Of a stretch of DNA of 64,000 bases, positions 50,712 to 58,924 are shown piece by piece; the first letter of the stretch is position 1, and each line of letters opens with the position of its first letter. The stretch lies in contig JAEZXR010000098.1 in assembly GCA_023419605.1 (NCBI GenBank), positions 29,215 through 93,214 of the forward strand. Direction: 5' to 3'. The stretch comes from Bacillota bacterium. GTDB taxonomy: Bacteria; Bacillota; Clostridia; Acetivibrionales; JAEZXR01. The translations under genes and the position numbers were made by a program. Under the pieces are notes generated by a model, which saw nothing but the letters and a program-made list of their open reading frames with translations, did not search any database and was not told the DNA's origin.

Positions 50712-51157
50712 ACGATACTCCTACCCATCCTCAACAAATTTCACTGCTATTGCTTTCAGTCTTTCATGCAGATATAACTTTTGTTTTTTTATTTTCTTTT
50801 TGTTTCGTTTATGTTCTATGATAAATATATTCGTTATATTTTATAAATATCCTTCTTTATTTTTAAAAAATTTTGTGCAATTTTTAAAAATCCACTTTTA
50901 ACTACATCTGTCCATAAACTCCGCTGCCGTGGGATTAGAAAACATTTTGGATTCTCACGCAAATAAGATGTGATTGCATGAATCCCATTCTGAAATATTC
51001 ATATAAAAGAAAAAGGCCGCAGGCAAGTAGCGAAACCATTAGGGCTCCAATACCTGCTTACGGCCGGCACTTAGATAGAAGTAGAATTATTTATGTTTTT
51101 TGTTTTTGTTTTTTTGTGTTTTTTCTTATCACATCTTTTTCCTTTCAAAAACTTGCT
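50712..51157 (-). other. Intergenic region before the sugar-importer operon
   Basis: Very A/T-rich near the ATPase start (likely promoter zone, TATAAAATATAAC around 50840) and a terminator hairpin at 51015-51065. I see no gene. Confidence 0.5.
51015..51065 (-). terminator. Terminator of the upstream ATPase gene
   Basis: Minus strand stem GGCCGTAAGCAGGTA / TACTTGCCTGCGGCC (one mismatch and wobbles), then TTTTTCTTTT. It separates the two ATPase genes into different transcripts. Confidence 0.75.
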
Positions 51158-52663
51158 TCATTCCAGGGGCTCCTTACCGCCAGAGGCATAGTAAAGTATT
51201 TTTTCCTGTGAAGCTTCCTCTCTGGCATATACTTTTCGAATCTCCCCCTTATACATGACAAGAATCCGGTCACACATGCCCATGACCTCCAGCAAATCGG
51301 AAGATATCATGATGATGGAGGTCCCTGATAACACGAGCTCGTTTATAATATTATAAATATCCACCTTGGAACTGATATCGATTCCTGCTGTGGGCTCATC
51401 AATAATGAGAATCTTTGCATTGGTAAACAACCATTTCGCGAAAATGACCTTCTTCTGCTTCCCTCCACTTAAAGTATCGACGAGTTCCGCACCATCCACC
51501 CCAATCTCCAGCCTTTCAATCAGATCCATGGCTTCATCCGTTTCCTTGCTCTGGGAGATAAAGCCCATTTTTGAAATCCGCTTCAGATTGGTTAGTGTTA
51601 TATTTTCCGAAACCGGCGTATTCATCACCAGCCCTTCTTCCGTTCCGATGCCGGTAACATAGCAGAGCCCGTTGGCGATGGCGGTATGGGGAGTCATCCC
51701 TTTAAAGGGCTTGCCATTGATAATAACCTGCCCTTCATAAGGGCCATGGATGCCGCAGAGCACCTTTGCCAGGGTTCTTCTCCCCGCTCCGCTTAAGCCT
51801 GTGATTCCGATGATTTCTCCTCTTTTCACATCAAAATTGATATTTCGGATACGCCCGTTAAACCCCAGGTTCTCCACTCGCAGCTGTTCCTTTCCCGGTT
51901 TTACTTTCAGCTTGGGATACCGGTCTTCCAGTTCCTTGTCCGCCATTACCCTGATCAGCCGGTTAATATCTACTTCATCAATGCTGCTGGATTGTACCAG
52001 CTCACCATCCCGTATGACAGTCACCCGATCCGCAATTTTTTTAATTTCCTCCAGCCGGTGAGAAATATAGATAATGGCAACCCCCAGCTTCTTTATATCG
52101 CGAATGGCGTTAAACAATGCGTCAATTTCATGCTCTGCCAAAGCCGCCGTAGGTTCATCCATGATGATGATGTTTGCATTCTGGGACAGCGCCTTGATGA
52201 TTTCCACAAATTTCTGCTGGCCGACGCTCAACGCCTTTACAAGCGTCCTGGGGCTTGTTTTAAGGCCAAAATACTCCAGATACTTGCGGGTTTCCACATA
52301 CGCCTTCTCCCAGTCAATGAGCCGAAGCAGCTTATAGTTTTTAATGGGCTCTCTTCGAATAAAAATATTTTCCGCAATGGTTAAGTCGGGAAACAAGCGG
52401 ATTTCCTGATGGATCATGGCGATTCCAAGTTCCTGCGACTGCTTCGGGCTATTGATGGCAACCTGCCTGCCGTCGATATAAATCTCTCCCGAATCCGGCG
52501 GGTACAGTCCTGCTAAAATTCTCATCAAAGTAGATTTTCCAGCCCCATTTTCTCCGATCAGGGCATGGACCTGTCCCTTTTCAGCATAGAAATCCATCTG
52601 ATTCAGCACCGTATTATCATTGAACTGCTTGGTGATCTTTCTCATCTCTAAAAAGTTGCTCAA
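51158..52663 (-). CDS. Second RbsA-type sugar ABC ATPase
   Basis: 501 aa, two ATPase halves: GENGAGKST / LSVGQQKFVEIIKAL / IIIMDEPTAAL and GLSGAGRRTLAK / LSGGKQKKVIFAKWL / ILIIDEPTAGID. It starts with TTG at 52663 behind AGGGAAG. It has no permease or binding protein of its own nearby; the terminator after it splits it from the next operon. It may energise the same permeases under other conditions or a system elsewhere. Confidence 0.9.
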   Translation of the reverse strand: MSNFLEMRKITKQFNDNTVLNQMDFYAEKGQVHALIGENGAGKSTLMRILAGLYPPDSGEIYIDGRQVAINSPKQSQELGIAMIHQEIRLFPDLTIAENIFIRREPIKNYKLLRLIDWEKAYVETRKYLEYFGLKTSPRTLVKALSVGQQKFVEIIKALSQNANIIIMDEPTAALAEHEIDALFNAIRDIKKLGVAIIYISHRLEEIKKIADRVTVIRDGELVQSSSIDEVDINRLIRVMADKELEDRYPKLKVKPGKEQLRVENLGFNGRIRNINFDVKRGEIIGITGLSGAGRRTLAKVLCGIHGPYEGQVIINGKPFKGMTPHTAIANGLCYVTGIGTEEGLVMNTPVSENITLTNLKRISKMGFISQSKETDEAMDLIERLEIGVDGAELVDTLSGGKQKKVIFAKWLFTNAKILIIDEPTAGIDISSKVDIYNIINELVLSGTSIIMISSDLLEVMGMCDRILVMYKGEIRKVYAREEASQEKILYYASGGKEPLE

Positions 52664-52690
52664 TCTACTTCCCTCTTTCTTCTATGATGT

Positions 52691-52812
52691 AGGAGGCTGT
52701 GAAAAAAGCGGTTCTATATGTTTTGCTACACCGCATGTCGCATCTGAACAAGCGGCCCGCAAAAAAGAACCGCTATGTTTTTCACAGCCTCCTGTAGGAG
52801 GCTGCGAAAAAC
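52691..52812. repeat. Nested inverted repeat between deoR-type gene and ATPase
   Basis: Arm 1 (52691-52715, AGGAGGCTGTGAAAAAAGCG then GTTCT) pairs with arm 2 (52766-52792). A third arm (52794-52812, GTAGGAGGCTGCGAAAAAC) also pairs with the outer part of arm 2, so two folds compete. The second fold could terminate the regulator transcript. The first looks like a small MITE or attenuator. Confidence 0.55.
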
Positions 52813-52817
52813 AGGAT

Positions 52818-53588
52818 TTATTCAAACTCAAAAGCTGTAAATAGTTTTACGGCATGTTCAAAATAGTACTTTTTAAATTCCGGCGGTGCCTGTTTATTGG
52901 TAATTACCTTTTTTGCCATCGTCAAATCTCCAAGCCTGGCAAAGGCAGTGCGGTTAAATTTGGAGTAATCCGCAACAATAACAATTTCACTGGATATTTT
53001 TTTAACCCCCTGAATTACCATGACTTCTTCATAGCTGTCTACCGTATAGCCGGAATCAAAATTAACCCCCTTGACTCCGATAAAGGCTTTATTTATATAA
53101 ATCCCGTTCAAGGCCTGAAGAGCAAATCCTCCTACAAGGATTGAAGTTGATTGAACGAGGTCTCCCCCGGTTACAATGACTTTAATACCGATGCTGTCTC
53201 TCAGTTCGTACGCGATGAGCAAGTCATTGGTGACTACTGTAACCTTTTTATCCTTTATGTTCCGAGCTATTTCAAGACAGGTAGTCCCTGGGCTTAAAAA
53301 AACCGCTTCTCCATTTTCAATCATTTGAGCCGCAATTTTTCCAATCATCCTCTTTTCCTCAAGAGCACTGTCTTCCACCTCTGGAATCATGGGCTTTGAA
53401 ACCTGTTCTTCCTTAAGAACGGCTCCCCCATAGGTTTTGATCAAAAACCCTTCCTGTTCCAATTTGTCCAGGTCTCTTCGGATGGTTACCTCTGTCACGG
53501 AAAAGAGTTCGCTTAATTCAAAAACATCCACTCGTTTTTTCTTAAACAGGATATCCTTAATTTTATTCAGTCTTTCAATAGCAAACAT
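52818..53588 (-). CDS. DeoR-family transcriptional regulator
   Basis: 256 aa. An N-terminal helix-turn-helix (RVDVFELSELFSVTEVTIRR, ~20-39) and a sugar-phosphate sensing domain (VFLSPGTTCLEIARNIKDKK; KAFIGVKGVNFDSGYTVDS; SKFNRTAFARLGDL). This class binds phosphorylated sugars and represses uptake operons. ATG at 53588 has AAGGGG upstream. First gene before two sugar ATPases, so it probably controls the importer. Confidence 0.93.
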   Translation of the reverse strand: MFAIERLNKIKDILFKKKRVDVFELSELFSVTEVTIRRDLDKLEQEGFLIKTYGGAVLKEEQVSKPMIPEVEDSALEEKRMIGKIAAQMIENGEAVFLSPGTTCLEIARNIKDKKVTVVTNDLLIAYELRDSIGIKVIVTGGDLVQSTSILVGGFALQALNGIYINKAFIGVKGVNFDSGYTVDSYEEVMVIQGVKKISSEIVIVADYSKFNRTAFARLGDLTMAKKVITNKQAPPEFKKYYFEHAVKLFTAFEFE

Positions 53589-53742
53589 TTCAAAACCCCT
53601 TATGGTTACAAAGTATACGGTCATACAAGAGAAAGCATATCATTCGTAAGCATTATATCATAATTATGTTCTATTGTGTTTATTATCTTTTCTTCTCTAT
53701 ATAGCTGCAACACCTTAACCCTTATAAGGAGGTAAATTCAAA

Positions 53743-53847
53743 ATTAAAGTGTCCTATATAAATCGCGAAAATGATTTTACAGGGAATGAATTTGATTTTC
53801 GCGATGGGCAAGCAAGGAAATACAAGCGCACAAAAGAAGAAATGTAA
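53743..53847 (+). pseudogene. Short frame behind a perfect ribosome site, start codon lost
   Basis: AAGGAGGT (53725-53733 region) is followed 9 nt later by ATT instead of a start codon, then AAAGTG and 32 open codons ending KRTKEEM-stop. The frame reads INRENDFTGNEFDFRDGQA in its middle. No family is recognised. It may be a decayed gene or a microprotein starting at GTG 53749. An 11-bp inverted repeat, ATCGCGAAAAT / ATTTTCGCGAT, spans 53761-53804. Confidence 0.3.
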
Positions 53848-53934
53848 AAATTTTTGTGCGTTGTATATAGTTGAATTTCATTTTACATTTTTTCATATAC
53901 TATTTAAATCCCTCTATTTCCCATATTATACTGG

Positions 53935-54015
53935 AGATACCTGGTATCCAAAAGGGTACTACAATACATTTAAGTGCGTACTTGATAAAAGGCTTCAAAA
54001 TGGTATTATCTTACT
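53935..54015 (+). promoter_or_regulatory. HxlR-type operator region of the nitroreductase gene
   Basis: ATTTAAGTGCGTACTTG (53968-53984) is nearly the same as CTTTTAAGTGCGTACTTG at 45411-45428, and the flanks (GGTACTACAATAC before, CAAAATGGTATT after) also align. Points to control by the HxlR protein 9 kb away. Confidence 0.6.
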
Positions 54016-54072
54016 ATATGGAAATCTACATCTGTCGATAAGAGGTTTATTTGTGAACAGGAGGTTGATTGA

Positions 54073-54576
54073 ATGGAGTACTTTGAAATCATGCACAAAA
54101 GATATAGTGTAAGGAATTATACACCCGACCCGGTAGAGCCGGAAAAACTGGAGCGAATATTGGAAGCCGCCCTGCTGGCTCCTACTGCCGCAAACAGGCA
54201 GGCATTTAAAGTTGTAGTTATAAAGACCGCAGGCCGCGAAGAAGAGTTAAAAACCATCTATAACAGGCCCTGGTTCGTTGAGGCCCCCTATGTTCTCTGC
54301 GTTTGCTCCATCCCGGAAAAATGCTGGGTGCGCAGTGATAAGAAAAATTACAGTGATGTAGATGCCGCTATTGTTATGGATCATATCATTCTGGCTGCTA
54401 CCGACCAGGGCCTTGGGACCTGCTGGATCGGAGCCTTCGATCCCCAGGCGGCGAAAGAGGTACTGGCGCTTGACGATACCCTGGAACCCGTCGCCTTTAC
54501 GCCTATTGGGTACGCCCGTGAAACTGCCTTCAAAAAAGTACGGAAATCCATAGAAGATCTTGTTATTTACAAATAG
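54073..54576 (+). CDS. Nitroreductase family flavoprotein
   Basis: 167 aa. Small nitroreductase fold: the MHKRYSVRNYTPDPVEPEKL start (FMN phosphate Arg/Ser), EAALLAPTAANRQAFKVVVI, AAIVMDHIILAATDQGLGTC (FMN-binding loop, with the family's GLGTCWIG) and FTPIGYARE. It reduces nitro- or quinone-type compounds using NAD(P)H. AGGAGG precedes ATG. HxlR-type regulators often control such enzymes, which agrees with the shared operator. Confidence 0.92.
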   Translation: MEYFEIMHKRYSVRNYTPDPVEPEKLERILEAALLAPTAANRQAFKVVVIKTAGREEELKTIYNRPWFVEAPYVLCVCSIPEKCWVRSDKKNYSDVDAAIVMDHIILAATDQGLGTCWIGAFDPQAAKEVLALDDTLEPVAFTPIGYARETAFKKVRKSIEDLVIYK

Positions 54577-54628
54577 CTTTATTTTTTTGTGATGCTGTAA
54601 ATAAACAATTCAGGATATAAGAGCTAAC

Positions 54629-54818
54629 TTAATGCATTGTACCCGCTTAGCACAAAGCATCATTCCAGACAGTTTCAATAGCATCGAAAAGATGCTTTTC
54701 GAGGGAAATGTCTCCAGGGACCGAGCATGAAAGCCCTTTCCTCAGAGGTATTCCTTAAGGGTTAGGAGAAACTGTCTTCCATGATACTTCATGCCAAGCC
54801 GGCACAAGAGGTTAAATT
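54629..54818 (+). ncRNA. Structured repeat element, copy 2 (candidate RNA)
   Basis: Contains GGGAAATGTCTC, AGAGGTATTCCTTA, GGGTTAGGAGAAA and the stem GACAGTTT / AAACTGTC. Flanking arms continue as a long imperfect hairpin (CGCTTAGCACAAAGCATCAT with ATGATACTTCATGCCAAGCC). It ends 2 nt before the ribosome site region of the OYE-family gene, so it would lie in the leader of that gene if co-transcribed. Confidence 0.65.
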
Positions 54819-54836
54819 AATGGAGGAGATTATAAT

Positions 54837-55835
54837 ATGAGCCTTTTACTCACACCCTTACAGTCAGGTTCCCTGACACTGCCCAACCGCCTGGTTATGC
54901 CGCCCATGGCTACTTCGAAATCCGAACCTGACGGGAAAGTTAGCCAGGGACTACTGGACTATTATGCAGAAAAATCCCAGGGCGGATACATCCCCCTTGT
55001 CATTATAGAGCACAGCTTTATTCACCCGGAAGGAAAAGCCAGTGAAAACCAGCTTTCTATTGCAGAGGACGGTGTAACCGAGCCCTTGAAGAAGCTGGCG
55101 GATGTATTGCACCGGAACGGTTCCAAGGGTGTCCTTCAAATAAACCATGCCGGAAGCTTAACGTCGGAAAAAATCACCGGAACAGTGCCAATCGGTCCTT
55201 CTCCCGTCATCAATCCACGCAAGGCCGCCGGGGAACTTCCCCGTGAGCTTACGCGGGAGGAAATCACCGGTATTATAGAAGCATTTCGGAACGCTGCCCG
55301 CCGCGTGAAGGAAGCCGGGTTTGACGGAGTGGAAATTCACTCCGCGCACGGATATCTCCTTAACCAATTTTTCTCTCCCCTAACCAACAAGCGAACCGAT
55401 GAATACGGCGGAGATGTACACAACCGCATTCGCATCCATCTTCAGGTTATAGAGGCAGTACGTGCAGCTGTAGGTAAAGATTTCCCCGTCCTTTTACGTT
55501 TGGGCGCTTCAGATTATACGGAAGGCGGAACCACGGTTGAAGACAGCCTGATTGCCGCGCAGGAATTTGAAAAGGCAGGCGTAAACCTTCTTGATATCTC
55601 CGGAGGTTTTTCGGGATATAGTATACCGGGGCTTACAGGCCAAGGATATTTTGCTCCACTTACGGAAGCCATCAAAAAGGTTGTTTCCATTCCGGTGATT
55701 CTCACCGGCGGAATTACGGAGGCACCAGCTGCAGAGCAGCTGCTGGCGGATGGAAAGGCAGATCTTATCGGCGTTGGCCGGGCTATCCTCAGCGACTCGA
55801 AATGGGCCCAGAAAGCTGTGGAAAGTCTTCGCTGA
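54837..55835 (+). CDS. NADH:flavin oxidoreductase, Old Yellow Enzyme family
   Basis: 332 aa, barrel only. LLTPLQSGSLTLPNRLVMPP start, LQINHAGS, GVEIHSAHGYLLNQFFSPLT followed by NKRTDEYGG, PVLLRLGASDY and VILTGGITEAPAAEQLL. The length fits YqjM-like enes reductases without the FeS/NAD extension of 2,4-dienoyl-CoA reductases. It binds FMN and reduces activated C=C bonds; the natural substrate is unknown. GGAGGAG precedes ATG. The structured repeat copy 2 forms its leader region. Confidence 0.92.
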   Translation: MSLLLTPLQSGSLTLPNRLVMPPMATSKSEPDGKVSQGLLDYYAEKSQGGYIPLVIIEHSFIHPEGKASENQLSIAEDGVTEPLKKLADVLHRNGSKGVLQINHAGSLTSEKITGTVPIGPSPVINPRKAAGELPRELTREEITGIIEAFRNAARRVKEAGFDGVEIHSAHGYLLNQFFSPLTNKRTDEYGGDVHNRIRIHLQVIEAVRAAVGKDFPVLLRLGASDYTEGGTTVEDSLIAAQEFEKAGVNLLDISGGFSGYSIPGLTGQGYFAPLTEAIKKVVSIPVILTGGITEAPAAEQLLADGKADLIGVGRAILSDSKWAQKAVESLR

Positions 55836-55898
55836 TGCAGGTTCTGTTTGAGGCGCTTATTTCTTCGCAGCAGGCTAAGGAAGTGACCATTACGATGC

Positions 55899-55936
55899 AA
55901 GGAGCCTATTCACAGTGTACTGTGAATAGGCTCCTT
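55899..55936. terminator. Terminator after the OYE-family gene
   Basis: A perfect 17-bp stem AAGGAGCCTATTCACAG with loop TGTA, then ACTTTTTT; it also faces the convergent GH127 gene. Confidence 0.88.
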
Positions 55937-55981
55937 ACTTTTTTAAAGGTTTCAGCTTTTGTCACTTGCTCGGTTCTTGCT

Positions 55982-57937
55982 TTATGCCTTTAACTGTCGA
56001 ATCCAGACTGTCATCTCTCCCTCATCGCGGTTATTCCACGCATAATAGGGAACTGCTGTGATATTTCCAGGCACCTTTTCAAAATGGAGTTCCCTGTAGA
56101 GCTGTCCGTTCCACTGGCTTTCATCGTTCCGAAGCGCCTTGCCCCGAATCACCGTTACACCTCCCAGAAGCCCGTCCATATGCTCTGAGGTAAAGCCGGG
56201 ATTTTCATCCAATATGATATTTTGAAGATTCGGTGAATTATCGATTTCCTCCAGACAATACACCAGCGGTCCTCTCTGGATGGCTACTTTTCCAGCATCC
56301 TCCCTCAACCGCGGATTCGCCTGAATTCTTTGTATCTTCATATTCAAATCCAGCTCGATCCTGCCTTCCTTGCCCCACAACCGGGTTAACCTTACATAAC
56401 CCTTATGTTTTATTTCGCTGATATCCACCTTTTCTCCATTCACCCGAACGCTGGCATTCCTGCACCAGCCGGGAATTCGTACAGCGACTGTAAATTCGGC
56501 TTCCTGCTGGGGATTTACCTTTATTTTGACGTTTCCCTGCCATGGATAATTGGTTTCCTGGCTGATTTCCACCATTTGTCCGCCGATCCGGATCTCCGAT
56601 TGATTTCCGATGTACAGGTGGGTAAAAACAGTATCCCTGTCTACCGAATAGATGTACTCTCCCAGAGAAGACAGAAGTCTGGCCAGGTTTGGAGGACAGC
56701 ATGCACAGCCGAACCAGCCCTGTCTTGTGGTGGCGCACTCATGGTCATGTCTTTTCTCACACAGCTCAGGCCATACCTCCAGCGGATTTACATAAAAATA
56801 CTTTTTCCCGTCCAGAGACATTCCTACGATGGCACCGTTATACAAAGCCCGCTCCATCACATCGGCATAATCTCCGTCCATCTCCAGTTTAAGCATGCGG
56901 TGGGCCCAGAATATAAGGCCTACGGATGCGCAGGTTTCATTATAGCAGGTATCGTTGGGAAGGTCGTAATCAAAGGTAAAATCCTCCCCGTATCCCTGTG
57001 AACCGATCCCTCCGGTAACATACATCTGACGCCGGGTAACATTTTCCCACAAGGTTCTGCATGCATCTGCCAGCAAAGGGTCCTCCGCCTCTACGGCAAC
57101 ATCCGCCATGGCAGCATACATATATACGGCCCGGACAGCATGGCCTACTGCTGCTGTTTGCTCCCGTACCGGCAGGTGCGACTGCCTGTACTCATCCGAG
57201 TAATCTCCGAAGTGCCCTTTCTTCCCTTCCTCACCCCGCGCCTTTGCTTCGATATCAAAATAGAAAGGCTGCCGGCCGCGTTCATCAAGGAAATATTTGC
57301 TGAGCTTCAGGTACTTTTCATTGCCTGTAGCCTTGTAAAGCTTCACCAGTGCCATTTCAACCTCCTGGTGCCCCGAATACCCTCTTTTTTTCCCTTCTTC
57401 CGTGCCGAAAACAGTATCAATATGGTCTGCAAAAGCGCACATGATCTCCAGAAGCCTGCGCTTTCCCGTAGCCTCATAGTAGGCAACGGCCGCTTCCATC
57501 ATATGCCCTGCACAGTACAGCTCATGCATGTCTCTTTCATTGGTCCACCTCTTTTCAGGGGCTTTGATGGTGAAATAAGTGTTCAGATATCCATCCGGCT
57601 GCTGTGCCTTTCCAATTAATTCGATCACTTCATCCGCAAGGGCTTCCAGTTTTTCGTCCGCGTGGTTTGTCAGGCTGTACGCCACTGCTTCCAGCCATTT
57701 GGCTACATCACTGTCCTGGAAGACATATCCGTAAAACTCCCCCTGGGACAGACCGGCCGCGATGCGGAAATTCTCGATGGCGTGGCTGGGTTCCACTCCT
57801 GGTACACGGTCGTTGAGGACCTCCCACTGATAGGGAATAACTTCCTCCCGGACCAACCTGATATACTTTCCCCAAAAATCATCCTTTACTTTCACGTTCT
57901 TCAGCGCCACAGGCTCTGCATAACTTTGCCTCATCAT
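55982..57937 (-). CDS. Beta-L-arabinofuranosidase, glycoside hydrolase family 127
   Basis: 651 aa. (alpha/alpha)6 barrel with catalytic Glu/Cys site: TTRQGWFGCACCPPNLARLL (Cys of CCPPN, ~415) and ETCASVGLIFWAHRM. Early motifs: YCAGHMMEAAVAYYEATGKR, GYSGHQEVEMALVKLY, and a C-terminal beta sandwich. No signal peptide, so it trims imported arabinose-containing oligosaccharides. Start is ATG-ATG behind AGAGGAGAGG. It follows an LplABC-type importer in the same direction 79 nt away, so the importer probably brings its substrate. Confidence 0.93.
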   Translation of the reverse strand: MMRQSYAEPVALKNVKVKDDFWGKYIRLVREEVIPYQWEVLNDRVPGVEPSHAIENFRIAAGLSQGEFYGYVFQDSDVAKWLEAVAYSLTNHADEKLEALADEVIELIGKAQQPDGYLNTYFTIKAPEKRWTNERDMHELYCAGHMMEAAVAYYEATGKRRLLEIMCAFADHIDTVFGTEEGKKRGYSGHQEVEMALVKLYKATGNEKYLKLSKYFLDERGRQPFYFDIEAKARGEEGKKGHFGDYSDEYRQSHLPVREQTAAVGHAVRAVYMYAAMADVAVEAEDPLLADACRTLWENVTRRQMYVTGGIGSQGYGEDFTFDYDLPNDTCYNETCASVGLIFWAHRMLKLEMDGDYADVMERALYNGAIVGMSLDGKKYFYVNPLEVWPELCEKRHDHECATTRQGWFGCACCPPNLARLLSSLGEYIYSVDRDTVFTHLYIGNQSEIRIGGQMVEISQETNYPWQGNVKIKVNPQQEAEFTVAVRIPGWCRNASVRVNGEKVDISEIKHKGYVRLTRLWGKEGRIELDLNMKIQRIQANPRLREDAGKVAIQRGPLVYCLEEIDNSPNLQNIILDENPGFTSEHMDGLLGGVTVIRGKALRNDESQWNGQLYRELHFEKVPGNITAVPYYAWNNRDEGEMTVWIRQLKA

Positions 57938-58016
57938 GTTTCCTCTCCTCTCAGGCAGTTCTACTGCGTGATTATTTTTTATTTTTATAACCCGGCTCCT
58001 TCACTTTTCTCCGCCA

Positions 58017-58913
58017 TCATCCTTTTACTGCTCCGATAGTAATCCCTCCGATAAAATATTTCTGAAGGAAGGGATAGGCAAAGAGGATGGGGGCTGTAAC
58101 TACAACGGTGGTGGCTGCTCTGAAGGTCAGCGGCTTCAGGTTCTTAAATCGGGACTGTGCAATCATCTCGTTCTGCAGGTTTTGTACCATATCCATTTCA
58201 AGGAGCAGCCTGCGCAAATATACCTGAAGGGTATCCCATTTCCCCGATGGGTTGTAAATCATAACATCAAACCAGGAATTCCAGTGTCCTACTGCAATGT
58301 ATACGGCAACGGCAGCAAATACAGGAAGGCATGTAGGAAGGATAATGTTCCAGTAGATCCTGAACTCACTGCAGCCATCGATTCTCGGTGCTTCCATGAG
58401 AGATTCGGGCAGGTTTTGTATGTAGGAGGATATAAGCAGCATGTAATAGGCATTGATCAGGCCTGGGAGCCAGTACACGTTAAAGGTATTCATCAGCCCC
58501 AGCTTGCTTATCAAAAGATAGGTAGGAATCAGTCCCCCGCTAAAATACATGGTAATTAAAAAAAGAATCCGCATAAATCTTCTGCCTGAAAAATTCCGTA
58601 AAGTAACAATGTAGGCCAGAAGTCCTGTTATAAATAAGCTGGTGGTGGTTCCTACCAGCACTCTTGCGATGGAGATGAGGGCCCCTTTTATGATTTTAGG
58701 ATTTTTAAACAGCATGGCATAGGCATCCAGTGAAATCTTTCTCGGGAAGAAGTACAAGCCTCCCTTTAGCGTGTCCACACTGTCATTGAAGGATATAATC
58801 AGCTGATTATAAAAGGGATATATCACCACGAAGGAAAATGCCAGCATAAATAGTACATTGAATAGATCGAAAATTCTACTTCCCGCCGTCTCTTTATAAT
58901 ATTTCCTTTCCAT
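58017..58913 (-). CDS. Oligosaccharide ABC permease, LplC/YtcP type
   Basis: 298 aa, six membrane segments. The MalG-like loop EAPRIDGCSEFRIYWNIILP (~190) contacts the ATPase, and a C-terminal AYPFLQKYFIGGITIGAVKG is the LplC ending. The ATPase of such systems (MsmX-like) is usually encoded elsewhere; none is present here. It follows the partner permease by 11 nt. Confidence 0.94.
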   Translation of the reverse strand: MERKYYKETAGSRIFDLFNVLFMLAFSFVVIYPFYNQLIISFNDSVDTLKGGLYFFPRKISLDAYAMLFKNPKIIKGALISIARVLVGTTTSLFITGLLAYIVTLRNFSGRRFMRILFLITMYFSGGLIPTYLLISKLGLMNTFNVYWLPGLINAYYMLLISSYIQNLPESLMEAPRIDGCSEFRIYWNIILPTCLPVFAAVAVYIAVGHWNSWFDVMIYNPSGKWDTLQVYLRRLLLEMDMVQNLQNEMIAQSRFKNLKPLTFRAATTVVVTAPILFAYPFLQKYFIGGITIGAVKG

Positions 58914-58924
58914 TTTTTCACCCC

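Noticed and set aside
53771..54112. 113-codon frame upstream of the nitroreductase
   Set aside because: It crosses the HxlR-type operator and the nitroreductase ribosome site, and has no ribosome site or family features.
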